Shown: in pieces, positions 30,560 to 40,795 of the stretch
Layout of the letters: each line of letters starts with the position of its first letter
How positions within the stretch are numbered: position 1 is the first letter of the stretch
Assembly: GCA_012934845.2 (NCBI GenBank)
Contig: WNNJ02000558.1
Location: 1-64,000 of the forward strand
Source: Pomphorhynchus laevis
Lineage: Eukaryota; Acanthocephala; Palaeacanthocephala; Echinorhynchida; Pomphorhynchidae
Direction of reading: 5' to 3'
Length of the DNA stretch: 64,000 nt
Notes under the pieces: model-generated
The model's input: only the letters and a program-made list of their open reading frames with translations
Told to the model about the DNA's origin: nothing
Databases searched by the model: none
Position numbers and translations under genes: made by a program

Positions 30560-32861
30560 ATTTTTGCCAATTACAACATTGACTCCCCTAACTTTTCTTT
30601 AGCGGGAAAGGAAAGTTGTCATTGTACGCCTTCGACATCAATAACTGAACTTAATATTTCCCTTTGTGGAATAAAGAGCAACGATCAAAATAGTATCCCA
30701 ATAAATACTACAGAATCTTTGAACAATAATTCAGATTGCCTAAGCACACTAACATCAAATCATGTATGCTCGTCTTCGGTTTCAGATACCAACTCTTCTA
30801 TGTGACATAATCCTCACAAATCATTTACCTATAATGTTCGTTTATTTAACCATATTTCCAAAACTTTATCAGAAGTAATTGGTATTATTTAACCAATGCA
30901 CTCGTCTAATTATTCCTATCCAAGTCGTACTCTTCCTTCGTCTTCAACCAGAATATTTTAAAGCCTCCTTCTGTCAATCCTACATATTTTTAACGTCAAC
31001 GACAACGATTTCCCTCACGTCATAGATACATTGTTATATCTAACGTCGAGGTATCTGACTCCTCTTCCGCTCAAAGCCGTCTTGATGCCTCTGCGTCTCG
31101 ATCTCCTTTCAATAATCTTACCTGCTGATAATCCATCTCTATTCAATGAAATCTCTCCAAATTCTATTTATCGCCTTACATCAAGCGTTTCTGCTTCCCA
31201 CTCAGCTCGTCCTTTACTTTTAAAGGTGGTTCTCAGTGATCATACTCAAGCAACGTCAATCATCTCCCATCGTTTTAAACTCCTCTCCTCATCGTCTACT
31301 TGTCACATCTTTCCTTATCGGTACACGTCTGAAAATCACTAAGCTTTCCTTTGCTCCTTAATAAATCGTTTAAGTGAAATTAAAAGAGAATCTTCCCTTA
31401 CAATAAGAAATTGAAATGAATATTTTCATGTTGTTCACAATCATCCAAAATGCGACAACGACCAGTTTCTTCTCTTCATCTCCTCCTCTAGGTAATTCCG
31501 ATTATCGCTCTTATCGCACTAGTCTACTCAACATCCGTTCTATCCTAAATAAAACTGAGCTTCTTCTCAACACATTTGCACAACAATCGCTTGACATTTG
31601 CTGTATAACTGAATGTTGGCATACAAATTGTAATGATCTCGCTATCCGTCCTCTACGTATAACAGGAGTCTCTCTCGTTAATTCCGAGCGCTTTTCTGAT
31701 AATACCTTATCAACATTAACGTCGAATTAGGATGGGATTGTTGCCTTTGCTCGCGCTTCTTCGTCTCATAAAAATTAATTGTTCTCTAGTACCCTAATCT
31801 TTCGAATTACTTATCTGTAAATCGCCTCATCATTTTCCACTTGAAATCGCTATCATACATCGTCATGGATCTTTCCATCCTTCATTCAACTCTAAGACTC
31901 TCTGGCATACTTTGAATTCAATCCTCTTCGCCGTGCAACATCAATGCCAATGATTATTCGTCATTTCTCCAGACCAAAGTATCCACGTTGCTCTCTCATG
32001 CACCGGTCTCCATCCTATCCCACTCTGCCCAGTCTACTCTCATCCTTCCGAAACTCTTTCATCTTCTCCCTGTCTCACCTACAGAAGTATCATCTGTCAT
32101 CATGTCCTTGCCCAACAAAACCTCACCTGCCGATCCCCTGCCTACTCACATATTAAAATCTATATGCTCATCGATATCCCCATTTCTCACAACCTTGTTT
32201 AACTCGTCCATCCGCAGTCGTATCTTCCCTTCACACTGAAAATCCGCAATCGTTCGTCCCCTCCTTAAGAAACAATCGCTCGACCCATCCCTTCCTTCTA
32301 GCTATCGCCCCATTTCACTACTCCCTACTCTTTCTAAGCTCTTAGAACGCCTCATCTTAATACAGATCAACGCTTATCTCTCCTCATCCAATCTGTACCC
32401 TCCTTTCCAATCCGCTTTCCGCTCTAATCACTCCACAGAAATCGCCTGCATAAAAGTGTACAACGACTTACTCACTTCTCGAGACAAGGCTCTATATAGT
32501 GTTCTTATCTACCTCGACCTCTCCTCCGCATTCGACATTGTCGACCACTACGTCCTCCTTTCTCGCCTTCGTTATGATTACGGCTTTTCTTCCTCCACCG
32601 TAGCATAGATTGCCTAATATCTATCCGACCGTTCCTTTCGCGTATGTTCTAATTCATCATCCTCCCCTCTTATCCCTAATTTTTGCGGGGTCCTACAAGG
32701 TTCAGTCTTAGGTCTCCTCCTTTTCTCTCTTCTGCTTGGCGATCTCTATCCGTTTATCCAATGTTACTGCTTTAACGTCATGCAATACGCAAACGATATC
32801 ATCATCTATGATCATGCACCCGCACATCGCATACACGATATCGGCATTTCTGCCTCCAACT
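30560..32861 (+). mobile_element. LINE-A, 5' segment of the U6 chimera
   Basis: Begins with degenerate ORF1 (31031-31342 matches 46600-46830: PADNPSLFNEISPNSIYRLT), continues with endonuclease from about 31500 (RTSLLNIRSILNKTELLLNT, ITECWHTNCNDLAIR), a deletion, and RT from about 31940 (LPNKTSPADPLPTHILKSIC, then the YRPISLLPTLSKLL region near 32300, and HVMQYANDIIIYDHAPAHRI near 32780). The catalytic box reads YAND, one Asp changed. It stops abruptly at ASNC (32861), where a U6-derived array starts. Many frame breaks. Confidence 0.8.
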
Positions 32862-32982
32862 GTACACGCTACGGCTGTACATACTTTGTACACGCTATGC
32901 ATTACACGTGTATGCTTTGTATACACACTATGCATGTACAGTGCATACTTTGTACACAAGTATTTACACGTGTACATACTAT
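32862..32982 (+). repeat. Tandem array of U6 5' stem-loop-like units
   Basis: Four degenerate units start at 32862, 32888, 32919 and 32952, followed by the full U6 copy at 32983. Each has the GTACAC...TGTAC/GTGTA...ATACT pattern of the U6 5' end (first unit GTACACGCTACGGCTGTAC). Periods are 26-33 bp. Confidence 0.75.
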
Positions 32983-33091
32983 GTACACGCTTCGGCTGTA
33001 CACATACTAAAAAAATTGGAACGATACATAAAAGATTTGCATGCCCCCTGCGCAAGGATGACACGAAAAATCGTGAAGCGTTCGATATTTG
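32983..33091 (+). ncRNA. U6: U6 snRNA-derived copy (probably a retropseudogene)
   Basis: About 109 nt align end to end with metazoan U6, the catalytic RNA of the spliceosome. Conserved blocks are CGCTTCGGC (5' stem-loop), ATTGGAACGATACA, TGCGCAAGGATGACACG and TCGTGAAGCGTTC, then a T-run end. The 5' stem stays paired although its bases differ from human: GTACA/TGTAC where human has GTGCT/AGCAC. The ACAGAGA box reads ACATAAA and the catalytic AGC reads TGC, so this copy should not support splicing. No pol III promoter is visible upstream because the U6-like array and LINE-A occupy that space. It is joined to LINE-A on both sides in sense orientation. Confidence 0.9.
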
Positions 33092-35225
33092 TTACTTCTC
33101 CCTTCTCCGCTCTGTCTTACTAAAATCGTCTCTATCCTATCCCATAATAACATATTATTCTCCTCACGATCTCGCTTTTTGTCGACTCTGAACTCACATC
33201 CACTCTCGATCTTCTCTTGCCCTTCAGGCCTCACCCACCCCGTCGCTTGCACCGCGCCCCATGGTTTGACATCCAATGCCTACTTTCAAAGCGTCGACTT
33301 CATCATGCTTCGAGAGTCTATTAACGCTCTCTCAGACATGATTTTCGCTCGATCACTCCGTCTTTCTGTGATTCCTATCTCGCTCTTCGCCGGTCTCATC
33401 TCCACCCACTACGTACCAAATGCAACTCCTTTTGGTAGCATAAAATCATCACTTCATTAAACTATAAGACTATCTGGCATACATTCAACTCAATCCTTGC
33501 TTGCTCCTCTTCGCCTTGCCACATCAACCCCCATGATTATTCGTCATTTATCCAGACCAAAGTATCCACGTTACTCTCTCACACCCCTGTCTCCATCCTA
33601 TCCAACTCTGCCCCGCCTAGCTACATCCTCTCGGAACTCTTTCATCTTATCCATGTCTCACCTACCGAAGTCTCATATATCCTTATGTCCTTGCTTATCA
33701 AAACCTCACTTGCCGATCCCCTGCCTACTCAGTACTTAAATCCGTATGCTCATTGATATCCCTTTTCTCACTACCTTGTTTAATTCGCCAACCGCAGTCG
33801 TATCTTCCCTTTACACTGGAAATCCGCAGTCGTTCTTTCACTCCTAAAGAAACAATCGCTCGGCCCCTTACTTCCTTCTAGTTATCGCCCCATTTCACTG
33901 ATCCCTACTCTTTCTAAGCTCTCAGAACGCCTCATCTTAATACAGATCAACACTTATTTCTCCTCATCCAATCTGTATCCTCCTTTCCAATCCGCTTTTC
34001 GATCTAATCACTTCACGACAATCACTTGGATGAAACTTTACAACGACTTACTCATTTCTAGAGACAAGGCTCTATATAGTGTTATCATCTCCCTAGACCT
34101 CTCATCCGCCTTTGACATCGTCGACCACTTCATCCTCCTTTCTCGCATTCGTTATGATTATGGCTTTTCTTTTTCCTCCGTAGCATGGTTTGCCTCATAT
34201 CTATACGACGGTTCCTTTCGCGTCGGTTCTAATTCATAATCCTCCCCTCCCATCCATATTTTTTGCGAGATCCCACAAGGTTCAGTCATAGGGTCCCCTG
34301 CTTTTCTCTCTTCTGCTTGGCTATCTCTCTCCGTTTATCAACCCTTTCTCCTTTAAGGTCATGCAATACGCCGATGACATCATCATCTATGCTCATGCAC
34401 CCGCACATCGCATACACGAAATCGGCATTTCTGTCTCCAACTGTCTTTCTTCTATCTACAAGCGTCTCTCCAATCTCCATCTCGTTCTAAACCCCGACAT
34501 GTCCAAAATAATGTGGATCCTCCCCCGTAAACCAAACATATCTCCTCCCACTGTATCTTTTGCCTCATCGATCATCCCCATAGTACACAATCTCACTTTC
34601 TTAGACTTCCATTTCGATGATAACCTTTCCCTATCGATTTTCGTAACATCCGCCGTATCCGCCCCTTTATCGATTTTCGTTCTTGTATGTCTCTTCTTTC
34701 ATCGCTTCTCTTCCCTAAAATCGATTACTGCCTCAGTCTTTTCGTAAATTCTCCAAAACCCATCATCCTATCCCTACAACGAATAATCAACTCCGCCGTT
34801 CGAGTGTTCTTTCGTCTCCGTCGCTTCGACCACACATCCACATATCTTGCTCAACTCTCCTGGCCCACCATCCACATCCGCATCAAACTCCGCCTTCTCG
34901 TAACTTTTCGTCTAATCGCTGTCGGCTCCCATCGTTCATCAACCTTCTTTTCTTAGACCACACTCGCCCCACCTCGCTATAGCTGCATTTCCGTCATACC
35001 CTCTTACTCCAGTTCCCGATTACTCCAACAACTACGGTCTCCGATCCTTCCTCATCGCTGCCCTACTTGCCTGGAATCAGCTCTCACTCGACGCCCGCCG
35101 CGCTCCGTCTTTTATCACATTTAAATACCTCCTCCGTTCACACCTTCTCGACACAATATTTACTTTTTTGTTTTGTTGTGGTCATGTAAGCGTGCGCTTG
35201 CACGCATTTGTCATGTTAAAATAAA
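33092..35225 (+). mobile_element. LINE-A, 3' segment of the U6 chimera
   Basis: Starts within the post-endonuclease region (matching 63205-63400, SALLKSSLS), continues through RT (33640-34750: SLDLSSAFDIVDHFILLSRI near 34100, VMQYADDIIIYAHAPAHRIH near 34360) to the C-terminus (SNNYGLRSFLIAALLAWNQL-like, 35025) and the full 3' UTR with hairpin AGCGTGCGCTTGCACGC (35187-35203). Several frame breaks. The U6 at its 5' end makes this the geometry of a U6/LINE chimeric insertion. Confidence 0.85.
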
Positions 35226-35300
35226 TAACATTGGCGAGATAACACCGCCTTGAGACACTCCTGCGAGAATCGAAAAAAATCTGACCGTTATCCCTAAGCA
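35225..35300 (-). mobile_element. Short antisense LINE RT trace at the LINE-A target site
   Basis: The minus strand reads TVRFFSILAGVSQGGVISPM, an RT block B/5 motif (GVxQGxxxSP) of a Jockey-like LINE not otherwise seen here. It directly abuts the LINE-A 3' end. Confidence 0.5.
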
Positions 35301-35582
35301 TAAAAATATAAATGTCAATATAAATTCCAGTTTATAAAATTCTTTAATTTTCATGAGTAAAATGTAAAATGTTTTAAGAACAATTTTTGGTCTTAATTAT
35401 AAAAATATCTCCACATGAAAATAAAAAATAAAAATTCTTATTTCCATATAAAAATAAATATTTTATTATCTGCGTAAATTCTTAAATACGCAGAAAAGCC
35501 TCTTTAATGAAAAAATAGTCGACGATCCTTCATATTGAGGAAGCATTTAATTACAGTTTAATCATTAAAAAATTATTTTTAC
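35300..35582. other. AT-rich stretch, nothing recognised
   Basis: No ORF or known repeat. Confidence 0.5.
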
Positions 35583-35765
35583 GTAGCAACATGCGTGCCG
35601 GCCCATGATTACATGACCAGGAAAAAATCTAAATCATGTGTCGAGAAGGTGGGAACGGATGAGGTATTTGAATGTGATAAAGGAGGGAGCGCAGCGGACG
35701 TCGAGTGGGATCTAAATCCATGCGAGTGGGGCGGCGACGAGGAAGGATCGGAGACCGTGATCATA
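35583..35765 (-). mobile_element. LINE-A 3' end, antisense (short)
   Basis: The minus strand encodes FITFKYLIRSHLLDT-like residues and the 3' UTR; the terminal hairpin is degraded (ATGCGTGCCGGCCCATG). Confidence 0.75.
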
Positions 35766-36055
35766 AACACTATTAAAATAAAAATACCCAATAAAAATTG
35801 TTTTTAATAATATTTAACCCAAACAACTGTATCCATTGACTTCATTATAAAGCCATCCACACTTCCATATGAAGTATTTCAACATTACAAATAGGCTTCC
35901 GTCTGATGGAAAATAATACTTTGTTTTAATAAGAACTAATTTTTAAAGAGCCTGATTTTTATTAAACAAATTTATTTCCTTTATTAAACAGTAAAATGAT
36001 TTATAGGAACTGACGAGTATTTATGTCTCGTTCCTAATTTTAATAGTTATAATCT
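35765..36055. other. AT-rich stretch, nothing recognised
   Basis: No ORF or known repeat. Short repeats around GTCTCGTTCC recur at about 36027 and 36474. Confidence 0.45.
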
Positions 36056-36059
36056 ATTA

Positions 36060-36410
36060 TAACTATTAAATATCGATGAGCATATGGATTTAAGTAATGG
36101 GGTAGGCAGGGGATCGTCAGCTGAGGTTTTGTTAGGCAAGGACATGAAGACTGATGATACTTCGGAACGTGAGACAGGGAGAATATGAAAGAGTTCCGGG
36201 GGGATGAGGTGAGGCGAGTAACAGTGAGATGGAATGGAGACAGGGTTGTGTGAGAGCAACGTGGATACTTTGGTTTGACGAAATGACAAATAATCATGGG
36301 GATTGATGTTGCAAGACGAATAGGAGCGAGGAAGGATTGAGTTAAAAGTATGCCAGAGACTTAGAGTTTAATGAAGTGTGTAGTAACGATGAGATTTTAA
36401 GTTTGCCGAG
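36060..36410 (-). mobile_element. LINE-A mid-ORF2 fragment, antisense
   Basis: The minus-strand frame at 36047-36289 reads FRQTKVSTLLSHNPVSIPSH and MSLPNKTSADDPLPTPLLKS, matching the LINE-A segment just before the RT (42340-42520). Both ends are truncated. Confidence 0.8.
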
Positions 36411-37055
36411 ATCACAACACTTAAAACAGTAAAACGATTTACTTATAGGATAAAATTTGAACTGAATTTATGTCTCGTTCCCAATTTTAAATAAATATCT
36501 AATCTAATCTATTGATGAGATTAATCGAGATTGATTAATAAACGTCTCAACGAAACAAACTGAATATCAACTCTGCTGAAAAGACAATTTAATTTAGATT
36601 TTTCATTTCACGGTAATCTCGTAAATTGCTGGCGTATGATCAGATAATCTTATAATCGTTCTTCAATTTCATCATTAAATTCATTTTACATTGTATTCCG
36701 TTGTCATATTTGTTTTTATTTTCGATCAAGTAATTTATCACTCGCAGATTATCCATTAATCTAATCAGAATTTTACTGATTAGAAATTTTAATTTTATCT
36801 GTTAATTGATTCTAACTGATTTAATTACTACAAGTCAAGACAACGTTAGTGTGCATCGATTTATTAACAGTCGTGATTTATAATCATTTTCATAAAAATA
36901 ATTTTATAAAAATTAATTAATATAAAATTTAATAGCCTTTTGGCTTTGGTATGTATTGGAATAATAATATAAAATTAATTAATTATTAATAAATTCAAAA
37001 AATAATTCAGTTGATAAAAATTATGATAAAACGCTATATATAATTTACTAAGTAG
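36410..37055. other. AT-rich stretch, no gene
   Basis: No ORF above 60 codons and no recognised repeat apart from AT-rich runs. Confidence 0.45.
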
Positions 37056-37059
37056 AAGT

Positions 37060-37655
37060 TCATAATTATAACAGTCCACGCCTTCTTAAGGTCATCTTAG
37101 CAACGCCCGAAATGTGTACATTAGCTTTAAAATACGGTTATCATCTTGCAGGTACTGAATTGATCCTTCGCAGGGATCTTTCGATCGAGGACAGAACTCG
37201 ATAGAAACAAGCAAAGTGCGAACTTAGTAACAGAGTAGCTAACGGTGAAAGTAACCTCACCGTCATAAATTTTCGTGTAGTGCGACGCAGGACTTCAACT
37301 TTATTTCTGGATTTGTTCCATTGGCAACGGTGGAAACATCGGGGAGCTGCGAAGTCTTTGTGTCGCAACGAAACTCTCCAAGAAGTGACAGTAAATGTCG
37401 ATAGGAGATACGAGTATTCCGACCCAGTACACTCCACACATGCCTTCCGGGTCTTATATTCGAATGTCTTAAGTCTCATTAATAAAATGAATGAAATTCT
37501 CACTCTGGTTAACAGCACCTCATTTGAAATACTTGCTTTTACAGACTCGTGGTTAAAACCTCACATCATAGATTCAGAAATTTCCATCGATGGGTACGCC
37601 ATAATCCGAGCAGATCGGCAAATTCGCCGTGGTAGCGGAGTGATCATATATAAAA
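37060..37655 (+). mobile_element. CR1 fragment: ORF1 C-terminus and endonuclease start
   Basis: 37080-37300 encodes LKVILATPEMCTLALKYGYH, LRRDLSIEDRTR, KQAKCELSNRVANGESNLTV and INFRVV, the C-terminal region of CR1 ORF1 (RNA-binding protein). The ORF2 endonuclease follows in the 37280-37726 frame: FRVLYSNVLSLINKMNEILT, EILAFTDSWLKPHIIDSEIS, GVIIYKKRF. It is cut at about 37655 by an antisense LINE-A 3' end. Confidence 0.8.
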
Positions 37656-38160
37656 AAAGATTTATTTTAACGTGGCAAATGCGTGCCAGCGCACGCTTAC
37701 ATGACCACAACAAAACAAAAATGTAAATCATGTATCGAGAAGGTGTGAACGGAGGAGGTATTTAAATGTGATAAAGGAGGGGGCGCGGCTGACGTCGAGA
37801 GGGAGTTGATTCCAGACGAGTGGGGCGGCGACGAGGAAGGATCGGAGACCGTAATTGTTGGAGTAATCGGGAACTGGAGTAAGAGGGTATGACGGGAACG
37901 CAGCTATTGCGAGGTGGGGCGAGTGTGGTCTAATAAAAGAAGGTTGATGAACGATGTGTAGCCGACAGCGAGGAGACGAAAAGTTACGAGAAGAAGGCGT
38001 AGTTTGATGCGGATGTGGATGGTGAGCCAGGAGAGTTGAGCAAGATATGTGGATGTGTGGTCGAAGCGACGGAGACGAAAGAGCACTCGAACGGCGGAGT
38101 TGATTATTCGTTGTAGGGGTAGGATGATGGATTTTGGAGAATTGGCGAATATATATACAT
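37656..38160 (-). mobile_element. LINE-A 3' end, antisense, inserted in CR1
   Basis: The ORFs at 37728-38204 and 37904-38086 encode FRLRRFDHTSTYLAQLSWLT and the C-terminus FITFKYLLRSHLLDT. The hairpin GTGCCAGCGCAC is at about 37684. One frame change separates the two ORFs. The CR1 host does not resume on the far side, so a deletion or second event followed. Confidence 0.8.
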
Positions 38161-38880
38161 ACTGTGTATAATAACAATAATGAAGAATGAACCCACTTCA
38201 TCATCGGGTGCCCCTACGTCTTTCGACAACGCGATCTCGTGGCTTTGACATTTGCTTACAGTGAATGCAAGAGAAGTTTATACCTCGTACATAGAGTTTG
38301 CAATGCACACGCCTCAACCATTCGGCAATTATTGTTATTATCACAATAATCTGAGTGAATTTATTATAAAACCTCTTTTGCTACTGGCATTGAGGATATT
38401 TAGACCAAGCAGAAATTCAAATCAAATCATAGTTTTTCGAGCTGCAATAGAGTTAATGCTCTGAGGTGAATACATTTCTTGTAATGATTTATATTCCTAC
38501 ACGAAGAAATACAGAAGCGGCAAATGCATGTGGAGTCGCGATTGTGGCACGCAGTCTATTTCTACAATAATGATGATGTAGCCCATCTATAGATGCCCAC
38601 ATAATTACATATATTTTCAGTTTACTGATCCCGTTCAGCCAAATGCAAGGATAGAGAATTGCTGGTGCGTGCTTGTACTCCTTATTTGATTAAGCTTTGC
38701 TTCACTGTCTATCTAGATAAGTACCATGCAGTGGTAGATGCAAATCAAACCGTTGCATTAATAATTTAGATAGTGGAATTTTTTTAGGACAATAATAACA
38801 ATTTTTTTAAAGATAATTTTTTTCCAAAAATTATTTTGAAAATCTTTGAATGTTAAAAACTTTGAATGTTTAAGAAAATT
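38160..38880. other. Mostly unassigned; trace of a LINE C-terminus
   Basis: 38190-38255 encodes HFIIGCPYVFRQRDLVALTF, resembling the His/Cys tail of R1/LOA-type LINE proteins. The rest has no recognised content. The ORF at 38252-38464 is unsupported. Confidence 0.35.
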
Positions 38881-38884
38881 AAGC

Positions 38885-40550
38885 TTATTGAGTGTTAGCC
38901 TGCGCGTTCGCTCTCTTACTTCTCGGGGCTCGGAGGCACGCGGATAAAGCACGGGCCCCTTCAAACAACAACCTGCTTTTGAGGTTTGATATTATGTCGG
39001 CATAGCTCGTGAGCCTCTGTCCTGATTTTGCAGTAGCGATTGATTTTATTAAAGATGGAGCGCGATCTCCTAGTCCACCTGACGATGATAGGATAAATAG
39101 TGCAAACGAACCTCTTTTGACTGTTGTCACTTTTTCTTCGTATTTAGAAATCTTCCTGTTCTCATTGTACTCGAACGAGGACGATCGGTTGGAAAACGAT
39201 TGAGCAAAAATGGAACAGACTGACATCCAAGAATGTCCGCTCATATCGTGTGCCGTTGAGTCCTGTTCCTACCACCTCTAGCCTTGCTTCGTATTCTCTT
39301 GAAGTGTTTGACGCGTCAAATTTAAACTTCTCAGGAACTATGGATAGTTGTGGTCCGATTTCAACGCTGTAACACATACTGGTTAGTTCGTTAGCAATTA
39401 TGTCATGTAACGCATTGTGCCTGATGGTTGGGAGGCCATTTTTTCTGCATGAGAGGGCATGCCCGACCTCTAATTCAGCTCTACATGGGCAGTGTTTACC
39501 GACCAAGTTGTTTGACATTAAACGCTTTGAAATGGCATCGGTGAATTCGTAATAGGTCAAGTTGGAAGTTTTCGTTTTTTAGAGGCACGGCGCTTAATCA
39601 GGCAGATGCACCCTCTCTTGATGCGTGTGCTAGAATGTTTTTAAGTGCCGGGTTATGATGAATGGGAGATTGAGTGATGCGCTTTTGGAAGGCCGTGGCC
39701 CGGCGGGTTGAGATCCGCTTGAACATGATTATATGTCTATCACGTAGGGTGTTTCCGCCTGGATTGTTGTCCTACGTAGAACAAATTTGTATAGACGCTT
39801 CATAGTCCAGGCATGCCATGAAAGACGCGTCAAATACTCCCATGCCGCCCAGCTTAAGCGGATAGGTCATAAGTGAATACCATTAATCGACGCGCGAGTT
39901 TCTTGTTATCTCTGGTAGAAGGCTTGATTTTATTGCTTCCCCCAATTCTGCTAGCCATACAAGTTTGCATTGACTGGTTCGTAGTATGTGCGCCCACTTT
40001 GCTTGAATGGCACTGGTAAGTCCTGTAAAATCGACTTGCGGATCTATCTTGGCGACTGACGTCAGGCAAATGACGAGAAGGTTTCAATTTTTTAGATGTT
40101 GGGTGATCGCTTCTTGTTTATACTCAAGTGAACCTACAGGTGAACCAAGAATTGACAAGCCGGCCGATCTTTGGCGGATTTGTTGAGATAGCAGATTGTT
40201 TTGACAGGGTGGACTGCGTGAGAGTATCTGAGATTTTACCGCGTTTACGCGGTATCCGTATTTTGGTTCTTCATCGACTAGAATTTTCCAAGCTTTTTTA
40301 AATTGATCCGACGAAGTTGGCATCATCGGCATACCATTCCTGATTTATGTTGGGAACGGATTGTTGTATTGTGTCAATTAGCGGAAGTGAAGCTAATAAG
40401 AAACCAGTCATTGCGAAGTGATCACATTGAGTAAATCCTTCCAACGAGTATATACTGCTACCACCTAGGGTTAGCCGTGCTGGGGTTTGGTATAAATTGA
40501 GCAAAGCGCAATGAAGGAATGGACAAACGTGTATAAAAATAACAATAATT
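38885..40550 (-). mobile_element. REL-LINE, RT end to C-terminal endonuclease
   Basis: Minus-strand order: LYQTPARLTLGGSSIYSLEG, then WYADDANFVGS (40298-40504; YADD), YGYRVNAVKSQIL and LSILGSPVGSLEYKQEAITQ (40084-40332), LGGMGVFDASFMACLDYEAS (about 39810), then 39162-39560 with HCPCRAELEVGHALSCRKNG, RHNALHDIIANELTSMCYSV and the endonuclease core ending LDVSLFHF, and the tail FEYNENRKISKYEEKVTTVK ... SACLRAPRS (38885-39244). The CxC/HxxxC motif before a PD-(D/E)xK-type nuclease fits LINEs that cut with a restriction-like enzyme (R2-like organisation). Several frame changes. Complements the 5' portion at 8.7-10.2 kb. Confidence 0.8.
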
Positions 40551-40650
40551 TAAAGTGGCAAATGCGTGCTAACTGCACGCTTACAAGTCAACTAACTAAA
40601 AAACACAGTAAAAGTCATACCGATAAATTTCTTAAATTGTTTATATATTA
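40547..40650 (-). mobile_element. LINE-A2 3' terminus only
   Basis: About 100 bp with the 3' hairpin (complement GCGTGCAGTTAGCACGC) and adjacent 3' UTR, severely 5'-truncated. Confidence 0.7.
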
Positions 40651-40795
40651 AACATATTAATATTAACCATATTTTAACATATTAATATTGTTAACTAATT
40701 GGATATAAGTATTCCTTATTTAATTAATAAAGAATAATGCTAATAATTAATAATAATTTTATGTTATTGCCATAATTTACATAATATTATATTAA
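40650..40795 (+). repeat. AT-rich dispersed repeat X, partial copy
   Basis: Matches 42955-43080 and 11350-11480 (TTGGATATAAGTATTCCTTA). The LINE-A copy starts inside it. Confidence 0.6.

Noticed and set aside
32708-33064. 118-aa minus-strand ORF rich in Tyr/Val/His
   Set aside because: It reads antisense across the U6-like array and LINE-A RT.
38252-38464. 70-aa plus-strand ORF as a gene
   Set aside because: No recognisable motif; it lies just after a LINE C-terminal trace and is probably 3' UTR.
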